A stretch of DNA of 64,000 nucleotides, taken from assembly GCA_012845835.1 (NCBI GenBank), contig JABAKD010000008.1:7796775-7860774 (forward strand), in the 5' to 3' direction. The translations under genes were made by a program, and so were the position numbers. The DNA comes from Undaria pinnatifida. Lineage: Eukaryota; Sar; Phaeophyceae; Laminariales; Alariaceae. Below the pieces are notes generated by a model. That model was given only the letters and a program-made list of their open reading frames with translations, made no database searches and was not told the DNA's origin. How positions within the stretch are numbered: the stretch's first letter is position 1; each line of letters opens with the position of its first letter. This document shows positions 1-9,900 of this stretch, in pieces.

Positions 1-59
1 TCATTCGAGATGATTGGTTCCCCACTGTCATATTGTGTACACGGTCAGTTGTATTGTTG

Positions 60-750
60 TTGCTGTTCTCACATTAACTCGCACAATCAAGTCCGTCGTC
101 ACAGGACAGGCTCCAGTCACTCTGGAGCTGAGGAATACCCCAGGTAAAAAACACAAACAAACCAAAGGTGATACACGCATTTATCACAGCTTACGCTATT
201 CATGCCTCCGCCATGAAAACACATAAAAAGTGAAATCGGGAGTCAGCCTACGACGTGCCAGGTCCATACTGGTGCATACGTCTCACTACCCGCGCCGGGA
301 AAACCGACTATACCGCTTGCCACCCAGGAAAGACTACCACATATATATTACACGTAGTACCTATCACTACGCATATGCACGTCAGACGCAAGACAATTGG
401 AAAAAAGAAACAAAGAAAAGAAGAGAAGAGAAAGGAAAGGAAAGAACGTAGAAGAAAAGAAAGCGAGAAAGGAAAGAAAAAAAAGAAAAAAGACAAGAAA
501 AGCAAGACAAGACAAGAAGAAAAAGCAAGGAAAGGAAAAGAGAAAAACGTCATCCTAGCAGACCCTAGGAACTGACTAATAAGACGGCATTGGGCTCATA
601 GAAGGTATCAAGTGCATCAATGGCTCTGGGGAGAGAACGCAACGGGGCGAATAAGTCAGGGCGGCATCACGCTAACTTGTGACGGCCATTGGAAGGCCCA
701 CAAATTTCAAGACGATGATGGCCACACCCACACTTCAGTCTCTTGGGCAG
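60..750 (+). repeat. Dispersed repeat, inverted copy at 21.05-21.66 kb
   Basis: This stretch reappears in reverse complement at about 21,050-21,660. Both copies hold, in the same order, a block beside CTCCAGTCACTCTGGAG, a purine-rich tract (about 400-545 here, pyrimidine-rich at 21,245-21,300), the CTAGGA junction and the block reading GACGGCCATTGGAAGG. Both end next to a C-run or G-run satellite. Frames running through it are low-complexity Lys/Arg/Glu strings and do not look coding. The pair is diverged by substitutions and small indels, so it is not an assembly mirror. Confidence 0.8.
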
Positions 751-754
751 GACG

Positions 755-825
755 CCCCCCCTTCCCTCTCCCCCCCCCTGCCCCTTTCCCCCCCCCTGCC
801 CCCCTCCCCCCCTCCACCCGGCCGC
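755..825 (+). repeat. Poly-C low-complexity tract
   Basis: Runs of 5-9 C separated by single T or G. It is the short counterpart, on the other strand, of the long G-rich satellite at 20,760-21,020 and occupies the same place at the edge of the inverted repeat. The complementary strand has G-quadruplex potential. Confidence 0.75.
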
Positions 826-850
826 TTAGAGATGCCGGCGGTGGATGGCG

Positions 851-1843
851 CTGACGCGGCCATTGCATGTCGCTCTGAAGCTCTGCGTCTCTCCGTCTCA
901 TGCCATTTCCGCATGAACAACTCGGCTCCCTCCTCCACCAGTCGAAAACATCTGCCGGCCTTCTGATCAACCTTTCGACACCCTTCGAATTTCATTCCAA
1001 AGACAGACATCCTCCTTCTGATGCACTAACCAGTCCTTCTCTTGCCCCGTTCTCTTGCCCCCCTGAGTAGCCCTTACCCCCAACAAGTTCCCCAAACATC
1101 ACCCTCTGTGGCAGACGCTCCTCCTCCATACGTGCTACGAATCCCGCAAACAATATCCTCCGTTTGCGCGCTATCGCCTCTATGCTCTTGGAAGCTGCCT
1201 TGGCAATACATGTGCCTGTCGGTCAATTCGGCTCTGTACACGCGTCAGGAGAGTATGCGGACTAATTCGAACGTCTATGGCTGGCATACTCGTAGCTCGT
1301 ATAGGCCCTAGACTTTAACCATTTCCATGGCAAAAGGAAAACTAGTAAGGGGCAGAACACGCACCGTACGCAGGGACTACACAATCATCCATGTGACACG
1401 CACGGTCACTCCGCCCCTGCTCCGACGCTGCTGATGAGGCGTCGGCATGATGGAGGCAGCAACGCCGGTATAGCAGTACAAGGAATCACGCAGTCTAACA
1501 AACGTACTCAAAACGGCCAGAACCTCCGTGCTATTAAAAGTGATGTTCGCGCAAGATTTCCACTACATCGACTATGCGAAAAGCGAATCGAGGGCGGGGG
1601 CTGTCGGCGCTAGCGGCACTGTATAAAACATTGGTCGAGCATGTTTCCAGATCGCGCAACGCAGACCGGTATATGAGACTGGACCCCTTTTTTAGGTCCG
1701 CAGGTTGGCTCGGGAACAGAAATTCTGGCACATGCGGGCGACGTCAGCTAGAAATCACACGCTTTGGCTGCGGCTGCACAGACTACGATTGCGGGAGAAT
1801 ACAATATACAGCGGGGCAGGCGTAAAATGGTCCTGTTTTCGTG
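851..1843. other. No gene recognised
   Basis: Only short overlapping frames with no domain-like content or convincing splice borders. Frames at 1,534-1,825 are open on both strands but show no recognisable motif. Confidence 0.5.
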
Positions 1844-2070
1844 TGTTGATTGTATGCTTGGATATGATACGGATATGATGGTTGAGTATAGTAGGGGTTT
1901 CCAGTGATAATTTGGCTACGTCGTAGCGGTATATCGGGATGATTGAATTATTTTGGCTATTTCGCCGTCACTCCTCGTTACCTCTTTTACTTGTCTTCAT
2001 ACCGGTGACTCCACTACCCCACTATTGTCAGCTCAACGGGTAAGCCCTCTGCGCTTCGTAGGGATCAACA
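1844..2070 (+). repeat. Solo-LTR-like or MITE-like repeat, copy 1
   Basis: About 227 bp beginning TGTTGAT and ending ATCAACA, a 7-bp terminal inverted repeat with TG...CA ends. A second copy lies at 8,661-8,956 and is longer because it carries an extra internal stretch of about 75 bp. The two share most of their sequence, including the word ATACCGGTGACTCCACTACC. I find no clear target-site duplication at either copy, so solo LTR and MITE remain equally possible. Confidence 0.6.
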
Positions 2071-2232
2071 AACACGATAATTTTCGCGTACCGTACGCTG
2101 TACTATCCCTGTTCGAAGACAAGGGTGTTGAGTGACGTGGGCTCTTCTGCGGAAGAGGGCAATCGTAGCTGGAGATATCACACAAATAGCCCTCCCTGTG
2201 AAAGGGAGCGAGCTGGCTGCCTTACTTGAACC

Positions 2233-2789
2233 ATGCCTGAGGGCGAGGTAAAAATGGGCGTTGTGGACGTGAAGGCGTTGGCAGAAAGAGCGAGGAGCTC
2301 TCAGGGGGCCAAGATGCGGGAGCTGGAAGAGCTGCTCGCAATACGGGACCAACTCGAGAAAGAAATCGAAGGTGGTTTCCGTTATGGGGTCTGGACCATA
2401 CATAGATTTCGGCAGGATGGGACGAGTTCTACCGAATCAAAGGTCAAATAGAGGAAAACGAACTCATCATTCGCGAGTACTCGCAACTTCTCCTCGAGCT
2501 CTCCCGCTTCTCTCCACGACTGGAGCAAGTGCGAGACATTTCACAGCCACCTCAGGTACCAGAGAGGGGAGCGGGCGTGGCCAGATGTGAGTCACAGCTC
2601 GTAATCCCAGTACTTGAGACTGGGAGTAAGAGCACTACACAGCAGCAGCCGCAGGAGCAGCAGCAGCAGCAGCAGTTCGAGACGAAGAAAAATTGGATGG
2701 TGGTTGGGGCTTGCAAAGATGAGGTGGAATTAGAGACGGGGGGGGAAGAGCAGGAGAAGCACTTGCAGCTGCCACCGAAGCAGCAGTAG
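2233..2789 (+). CDS. Spliced coiled-coil hypothetical protein
   Basis: Exon 1 (2,233-2,371) starts with ATG and reads MPEGEVKMGVVDVKALAERA, then a Lys/Glu-rich helix. A 44-nt GT-AG intron (2,372-2,415) ends in TTTCGGCAG. Splicing it out joins EKEIE to GWDEFYRIKGQIEENELI and keeps one long heptad-rich helix open across the junction; without splicing the frame dies at 2,451. The product of about 170 residues has an N-terminal coiled coil followed by a Gln-rich segment (CAG run near 2,640-2,675) and an acidic tail. It ends at TAG 2,787-2,789, directly after CAG CAG. I do not recognise the family. A structural or scaffold role is only an inference from the coiled coil. Confidence 0.6.
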
Positions 2790-3008
2790 TTCAAGACGGG
2801 GGAGAAGCGATGGCTCGAAGATTGGGTTGTGAAACTAAATCACGAGCAGTATCTGTCGTGCTCCGTGGGAACGCCGGCTGCTGAACCCGTTAATCTGTGG
2901 GCCCGGGTTGGGTCCGGCACAAGGTGGCTGGTTGCGTTGAAGGACGCTGGGTGCGGGAGGCATGGACACCCAGGCGGAGAATCCTTCCCACCGTTTGCAC
3001 CAGACTAA
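2787..3008 (+). other. In-frame extension beyond the TAG of the coiled-coil gene
   Basis: After TAG at 2,787-2,789 the same frame stays open for 72 more codons to TAA at 3,006-3,008. The extension reads like protein (for example KRWLEDWVVKLNHEQYLS). The sequence around the TAG (CAGCAGTAGTTCAAGACG) resembles an internal repeat near 2,668 (CAGCAGCAGTTCGAGACG), so the TAG sits where the sister copy has CAG. This fits a nonsense change, stop-codon readthrough or a sequencing error. Confidence 0.45.
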
Positions 3009-4393
3009 GGCAACAAATCACAGGTCATGTCATGAGCAATTGTTTCTGTCTGGGCTTTGTCTTGATTCTAGAGTAGTACAGCAGGTAGCGGACTTTTGCT
3101 GTGTGAAAATACATCATAAAGAATGCTGTCGCGACATATGATACTGCTAACTATACAACAGCAGTATTTGACTGACGTAGCGATGACATATTACTCTTTG
3201 CGGCTGAGACGATCATTTTCTTTCGCATTCTTTGCGGTCAAGACTTTGTTTTTCGCGTTAAATCATAGCAAAGGACAGAGTAGCTTGGGCAGAGGGACGG
3301 GCAGGATAAATGATTGTGCCTGTCCCTCAGCCCCTCTTGCCCCAACCACCGGCAAATGTGATTGCTTGTGGTATGATAGCTCTGCTGATCAACAGCTAAC
3401 TAGGCACAGGATGCAGGATGCTTGACGGCTTGAGAATAGATTATGTCAGCAGTAGCTAGCGCTTGCTCGCGACACCCGTACTTTCTGTCTGTCGTACGTA
3501 CAGCAGTTTGGTACTTTGGTCCATTTTCAATCAACCATTTTCCCTCAAGCACCAAAGACGGAAGGAATTGAGAAGAATTCGCCATCTCCAAAACATAAAT
3601 ATTTAATTCCGGTTGTGTGCCGTGTATTTTCCTCACAAAATTGCTGGTACGATATCGTACGTCATCCGGTTTTACAGTTACATTGGTGACGGTTGATGGC
3701 TGCAGGAGTATGGTTAGTACCAGTAGTATTATATTCAAGATACGCCCGGGAGATGATGACGGGTATTGTTAGTACCAGTAGTATTATATTTCGGGTACGC
3801 ACGAGAGATGATGTCACAAATTTTGCATTTTGGTTGTCATATACAGTGCGGGCTACTTCCAGAATAGCTGGTTGTCAACCTCAGCAGTGATCTAGCATAG
3901 TGCAGTACACTAAATGAAGAAACCGGTAGTGAGGAAATATAGTATTACTGACGTGTTATGATGCAATATGTGGTGGAAATATCGGGATGTGTTCTTCTTG
4001 TTAAACTGAATATTTTACCCTGATCTTGTCCCGGTTATGCCGGTTGTATTGTGAATATGATATTGAAGTCTGACATGCTTTGCTTGACAATGATGAATGA
4101 TGGGATTTTGATTGTGTTCAAGCCTCCTTTTGTTAGATCGCCTCCTCAACTCTCCCCGCCCTTGTCATGCGCGTGTGCAGAGTGTTATGATAAGCGGTAT
4201 CTGCTGTATGCCAGACCAAAAGTAATGAGAAGGGGGAATGGGGTACATTGTAAGGTTCTTATAGTCCACAGTTAGGTGTTCAAACATTTGATGTACGTAC
4301 GTAGCATACGAGCATTTTGAGTACAGACGAAAATAGTCAACATTGCTGCTTTTGTAATGGAGTTTACCTGATACCGTATCCTATATACCAGAT
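3009..4393. other. No gene recognised
   Basis: AT-rich sequence with short frames only. A local duplication near 3,715-3,792 repeats the word TTAGTACCAGTAGTATTATATT twice. No splice-supported exon was found. Confidence 0.5.
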
Positions 4394-4985
4394 ACGCGTT
4401 TTAGTCAAGGTTGCCAAACAGTTTAAAGGATCGTTATTTCTTTACCGCGGTAGCTTATCAAGTAGCAGCATGGACCAACATTCTTGCAGCACTGTGATAC
4501 TACGTGTCGCCCTTCCGGGGAGGAACATGCTGAATAACTTGACCCTCGATATAACGACCTCGTCACGTGTAGCGAGGCGTTTGCACTCTGATCTATCGGT
4601 ACTCTGGAACAGAAGGAAACACGCGGTTGAATTCGTGCTATATCGGTATCAAACAGTTGTCGAGTCAACTCTGAAATATAGTGAAATACCAGGAACGCGT
4701 TTTAGTCAAGGTTGCCAAACAGTTTAAAGGATCGTTATTTCTTTACTGCGGTAGCTTATCAAGTAGCGGCATGGACTAACACTCTTGCAGCACTGTGAAA
4801 CTACGTGTCGCTCTTCCGGGGAGAAACATGCGGAATAACTTGACCCTCGATATAACAACCTCGTCACGTGTAGCGAGGCGTTTGCGCTCTGATCTATTGG
4901 TACTCTGAAACAGAAAGAAACACGCGGTTGAATTCGTGCTATACCGGCATCAAACAGTTGTCTAGTCAACTCTGAAATATAGTGT
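4394..4985 (+). repeat. Two-copy tandem repeat, period about 301 bp
   Basis: The block starting ACGCGTTTTAGTCAAGG at 4,394 repeats at 4,695 with a small number of substitutions and indels. The long minus-strand frames here (4,423-4,668 and 4,724-5,287) are the two copies of the same sequence and are shadows of the duplication. The array ends just before the copia fragment. Confidence 0.85.
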
Positions 4986-5117
4986 GACATATTGCAGGAT
5001 TTGATATAATTATGCGGGGTTTGCGGTGAATGGCTATGCGTTAGTTCGGGTAGAACAAACCCGCTCGGGGAAGGTCTCAAACAGACTGGCCTTTTTCGCG
5101 AGCTGGTCGGATGATTG

Positions 5118-5249
5118 ATGTGGCTTGCTAACCAGACACGTCCGGACATTGCGAACGCAGTGAGAGCGGTGGCTAGGAACGCGAATTCGCCGAGGAAGGT
5201 ACACTGGAAGACTGCAGTTGGTATTTTCGCTTTCACCAGGATTTTATGA
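5118..5249 (+). pseudogene. Ty1/copia pol fragment (RT/RNase H boundary)
   Basis: One frame reads MWLANQTRPDIANAVRAVAR and continues to an HWK motif. The TRPDI...A...A.....P...HW..A pattern is characteristic of copia polyproteins just after the reverse transcriptase, where TRPDI precedes the region leading to RNase H. Only about 43 codons survive before a stop at 5,247-5,249, and the flanks do not continue the protein. It is a dead scrap, probably left by deletion and tandem-repeat growth around it. Confidence 0.75.
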
Positions 5250-5319
5250 TGGAACACTTGATTTTGGAGATTGGTAGAATATCTCATGATTTAGTACGCT
5301 AGGTTCGTTACTTCTACTG

Positions 5320-5865
5320 TTTGACAATGAAGTATGAGATTTTTGGGACTCGGGGACGGCAATGGTTTTGGTAAACTACCCGGGGTCATCCCTGCGTAAT
5401 CAGTCTATGGTTTTCTCAACTAGCCCCGTAATGAGACACAGCTGAGCCTAATCGTTTAGTTTTTATCCTGCAAGGAAGGGTCACGATACGGAGTATATTA
5501 TGAGCTGGAATTATGAGATTTTGGGACTTGGGGACGGCAACGGTTTTTGGTAAACTACCCCGGGTCACCCCTGCGTAATCAGTCTACGGTTTTCTCAATT
5601 AGCCCCGTAATGAGACCCAGCTGAGCCAAATCGTTTAGTTTTTATTCTGCAAGGAGGGATCACGATACGGAGTATATTATGAGCTGGAAGTATGAAATTT
5701 TTGGGACTTGGGGACGGCAACGGTTTTTGGGAAACTACCCGCGGTCATCCCTGCGTAATCAGTCTATGATTTTCACAACTAGCCCCGTAATGAGACCCAG
5801 CTGGGCCAAATTGTTTAGTTATAATCCTGCAAGGAGCGGTTACGCCCACCTGTTACCGCTTGTGC
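5320..5865 (+). repeat. Three-copy tandem repeat, period about 180 bp
   Basis: Anchors GGGACT(C/T)GGGGACGGCAA at 5,345, 5,523 and 5,703 give periods of 178 and 180 bp. Each unit also carries GTAATGAGAC(A/C)CAGCTG and TCCTGCAAGGA. Units differ by substitutions and single-base indels. No unit is coding. Confidence 0.85.
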
Positions 5866-5869
5866 GGGG

Positions 5870-6000
5870 TAGGATTCGCTTGACCACTCAAGAAGGTTAA
5901 GGCTCGTTAATTAGGAAAAGGGTCTCAAACTCGTATAGGATTCGATTGACCACTTGAAAAGATTGAGGCTCGTTAAATAGGAAAAATGTCTCAAACTCGA
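5870..6000 (+). repeat. Two-copy tandem repeat, period about 66 bp
   Basis: TAGGATTCG...TTGACCACT...GGCTCGTTAA...TCTCAAACTCG occurs at 5,870 and again at 5,936. Confidence 0.8.
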
Positions 6001-6930
6001 CGAAATCGATACGTTTGAACCCGAGGGCGACTACCTTTTTTGCGAGCTGATTTGACTTGTTTCTTGGCGGATTATTCTGCATAAATTAGCTGGATTTTGG
6101 TACTTTTAAAGAGTGCATGGTATTTTGGGAGGCAATTAACTATTTCTTGATTTTTGAAACAATGCTTTTTCACGATTGCGTTGTCTAGAATGACATTATT
6201 TTGCTCTGGATTTGAGCATATAGAATCTGAATGGATTTTTAATGTGTACCCAGCCGGGAGGCGTGTGTCCAACTCGAAGGTGAGTTTTGAGACTGCTGTC
6301 CGATCACACTTGTTGGCACCCCTATTATCTGGAGCTGACAACCGTTTTATAAGGCAAGCTGAGTGCTGATTATAAGGCCGATGTTTGAGTTTTTGGATTT
6401 TTGGAATGTGGATTTCAGATTCGAGTTTTTGGTCTATGGATCGGATTTGAGTTTTTGTTTTTGGACGTACGATTCTACGACTTAGATCTTAGGTTCGTAA
6501 AGATTGATGTTGGATACTGTACCTGAATTGTATCTCTATATTTATGAAATGTTTTTCAAGGACTATGGTGCTGCAATCTTTCTTGTCACAGTTAGGCTAG
6601 GGACTGAAATATTTTTAGACGTGAAAAAGTCCCAAAAAATGTCTGCGGTCGTTAGATGAAGAAAATGAATCTTAAAAATAAATAACAGGGTACCAATCAT
6701 GGGGAAAGAATGGACACGTCACAAAAAAGAACTATTAATGTGTGGTATCACATACAATAAGATAATAAGAGTAATAATTGTAGAGGAGCTGCAGCGTCTC
6801 GCTGAAAAAGGGCGCAGCAGCGCACGCGAAGTACGTGAATCTGGTATCGTTCTCGCCCGGAACACCACGACGAGTGCTTGAGCAGCAGCGAACAAACGAG
6901 CGCGTGAGCGTGAGGGGGATTCTCTGGTGG
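6001..6930. other. No gene recognised
   Basis: AT-rich, with T-rich stretches near 6,380-6,460. Open frames are short and lack motifs. Confidence 0.5.
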
Positions 6931-8095
6931 ACCCTCGGCCTCGATGGCTGACAGCCCGCAAGTGCAGCCCCTACCGGGCCTGGTTGAAGGTGGATTTGCT
7001 GATCTTGGTGCGGCTGCTGCTGCTGCTGACCCGGCTGCTGCTGCTCATCCTGCTGCTGCGGTACAAGATGTTCCCATCCACAGCCATCGCCTTGGCCGCG
7101 TGTTGCACATCCTGCACATCTCCGTGACTGCGGGGTTGACAACTCCTTGTTTCATGGGTCCTCTCGGTGTAGGTAGTTGGCATGAGTGGAAGGAGGACCA
7201 CTTGGTGGCGCTTCTGGGGTCTGTGTGGACACGTGCCATACTCGTATCATACTCGTATCATACCAGGTGTCAATGAGCCCTGCTACAAATCCTACTTACA
7301 CTGCCTGCTGCTGCTGCGGCAACTGCCGCCGCCGAAGCGCGAAGCTTGTTCGTTCTCCGTACGTTTCCGCCCGTGCAGCAGCAGCAGCAGCAGCAACGCG
7401 CGGGTCAACACACTCTTATCGTGCAAAATAGCGTTGAGGAAAAACACGAAATCACCTACCTGGTATCGAGAAACCAGACAAAACATGCACAATTAATACT
7501 TGAACTCGTATCATACTCGTATCATACCAGGTATCAATGAACCAACGCTTCTACAAACCATACTGCCCCTGCATCCTGCTGCTGCTGCAAATGCCACCGA
7601 CGAGTCACGAATCTTGTCGTGTTCGGTATCAGTATGGCTCCGCCCCAGCAGCAGCAGCAGCAAAGTGCGGGTCGACACACGATCGTCGTGCGAAGTTACA
7701 GAGCGGCAGAAGATAAAATCACCTACGATTTGTATCGAGAAATCATATTTGGCCGGAAATGTAAGCAACGTTGATATATAAATATGAAAACCAAACTATC
7801 GTTACAATCATGTCCAAATTCGTGCAAGGTATCAATGAACCAGCCCTGCTCCGAATCCTGCTGCTGCTGGTGTCGTGGAACTTGTGTTCGTTATCATCAT
7901 ATTTCTGCTCCTGCCCATCCTGAGCGCGGAAGGAGCAGCAACAGCAGCGAGCCGCGTGTCGACACCGTGCGCTGCAGATATGCCTCCCAGTTCACCTGGA
8001 CAAGCTTTTTCCGTTTGCCCTTTCTCGAGGTTGTTTCTGGTTTTTTCAAATTGCCCATCACGAAATCGATTGTCGTGGTCCCCCAAAAAGTGACT
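6931..8095 (+). repeat. CTG/CAG-rich tandem array, about three units of 260-300 bp
   Basis: A CTG run at 7,010-7,065 is followed by three related units at about 7,240-7,500, 7,505-7,745 and 7,800-8,090. Each unit has ATCAATGA(A/G)CC or TCAATGAGCC, then CTGCTGCTG, then a CAGCAG cluster, then GCGGGTC(A/G)ACAC. The first two begin with repeated ACTCGTATCATACCAGGT. Frames through it code only Leu, Gln or Ala runs. It could be an exonic triplet-repeat remnant, but no unit keeps a clean frame. Confidence 0.7.
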
Positions 8096-8660
8096 GAAGG
8101 GCCGATTTTCCGTTCGCTTTTTATCTACAAATACTGGGTCGATTCGAGCGGGGTTTGTTTTGCTGTATACTGCACATCCCAATGCAGGGCATGACAATGT
8201 GTTTGGCACTACTGAAGCACGTCATAAGAGCAAGAGGCAGAAACCGCAGGGAAAGCACGTTTTTCCGCACCTTTCCTTCTATAAAAACGTGAATTGGTAC
8301 TCCGTTGCTAAAAAAAGGATGTCATCCTAACGGCATGTGCCTGTGTGAGGTGTCTGTATGATGTCAGTATTGAAATCATCTCCAGCTACGAGATAAACCA
8401 CATACAAGTGCTCTGTGCACCTCCACTAAAACCACGTCGTTAGGAGTATGGCGGTAGTTTTACTTTTTCAAAAAAAAACATTTTTTTTGGCTGGTCGATC
8501 CGAATAGCCTGCCATTTTTTGGGTCAAAATAGGCCTCCATATCCCCAGATTAACAGTAGTACCGGGAAGATATTGATTGACCGTATTCTTCATTGAATCG
8601 CTTTACCCTGATGAAAAGACAATATAGCAACATACGGTATCATTTACGAAGTAGGGAGGC
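8096..8660. other. No gene recognised
   Basis: Noncoding, with A/T runs at 8,463-8,490. Nothing else seen. Confidence 0.5.
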
Positions 8661-8956
8661 TGTTGATTGTATGCTTGGATATGATACGGATATGATGACG
8701 GTTGAGTATAGTAGGGGTTTCCAGTGATAGTTTGGCTACATCGTAGCGGTATATCGGGATGGTGGAATTATTTGGCTATTTCGCCGTCACTCCTTGTTGT
8801 GCTTCTTCTACCGAGTGATTCTTCTCTCCACGATGTGCCTTGGCTAGGAGCAACGTAATATATATACGTCTTTTAGTCGTTTTCATACCGGTGACTCCAC
8901 TACCCCACTATTGTCAGCTCAACGGGTAAGCCCTCTACGCTTCGTAGGGATCAACA
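8661..8956 (+). repeat. Solo-LTR-like or MITE-like repeat, copy 2
   Basis: Second copy of the TGTTGAT...ATCAACA element at 1,844-2,070. It carries about 75 bp of extra sequence (about 8,797-8,877, including TATATATACG) between the shared halves. Both copies are followed by AAAC-like sequence, so the true right end may lie a few bases further on. Confidence 0.6.
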
Positions 8957-9012
8957 AAACAACGTGCTTGTCAGAAATGCACAGAACACGTTAATAGCAA
9001 AATAGAGGCAAC

Positions 9013-9190
9013 CATGAGTCCGACTACACATGCCAGCAATCTCGCTGCCGTCGGCCATTCGTTTACAGCAAACGCGGTTGAGGTATTAATGCGGGTGCTT
9101 GGATGAGTCCGAGCACACACCATGAACCTCGCTGCCGTCGTCCGTTCGTTTACAGCATGCGCGGTTGAGGTGTCAATGCGGATACTGGCA
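9013..9190 (+). repeat. Two-copy tandem repeat, about 90 bp
   Basis: ATGAGTCCGA(C/G)...CTCGCTGCCGTCG..C(A/G)TTCGTTTACAGCA..CGCGGTTGAGGT occurs at 9,013 and 9,103. The frame running on to 9,442 has no recognisable motif. Confidence 0.75.
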
Positions 9191-9900
9191 AAACCGTTTC
9201 GAAATACGCGTTGTCAGAGCGCCACACGCGCAGCAACACTTTCGCCCTTGGGCGATGCAGGTATGAGGTTTGGTGTGGCTAAAGCCGAACACCAGTCAGG
9301 TGAGTCGCACTGGACAGTCTCGGTTGCCCTTGACCGAGTACTAAAGTGTCATCCGCGTACGGCTTGCGCCGCGGTAGTACAGCATGGAACGATTAGGCTT
9401 GATGAGACTAAAGCCGATTATCAGTCAGTCGCAATTGAATAGGGGCATGCCTCGATCGAAAAAAAACGGGCTCATCTGCGTACCTTATGCGCGAGCCACC
9501 CACCCGCACCGTATAGAACCTCACTTTGCGGTATAAATAAACCTTACGTAGTGCCATTCGAATCGCAAGGATAAACCATACCCAATCGCATCGAACGATT
9601 TCATAAAACCACCGAACCGAAACCGAGCGGAACCGAACGACAATTTGAGGTTGACACCCAAAGAAAAGTGTCAGCGTCCACATGACAAGGACGAACCAAT
9701 CTACCTACGGACAAAGGGACCTCTGGCACCAACAGCAGCATAACCCTCTGCCGGGTGTTGCTTAGAAAACTTTGGTTTTGGCAAGGAGGCCGTCATTGCC
9801 TTGTTTGAAAAACAAACTTGATTGCGGCGTATGTGCATTCCATTGCTGTAATAAGTGTGTACGTCTGTCAGCTGTGTACCCCCGTCTGCCTGTCCGCCGA
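9191..9900. other. No gene recognised
   Basis: Open frames at 9,122-9,442 (plus) and 9,408-9,683 (minus) lack motifs or convincing splice borders. Confidence 0.45.

Noticed and set aside
4724-5287. 187-codon minus-strand ORF
   Set aside because: It crosses the tandem duplication and the antisense of the copia fragment; its start repeats the frame at 4,423-4,668.
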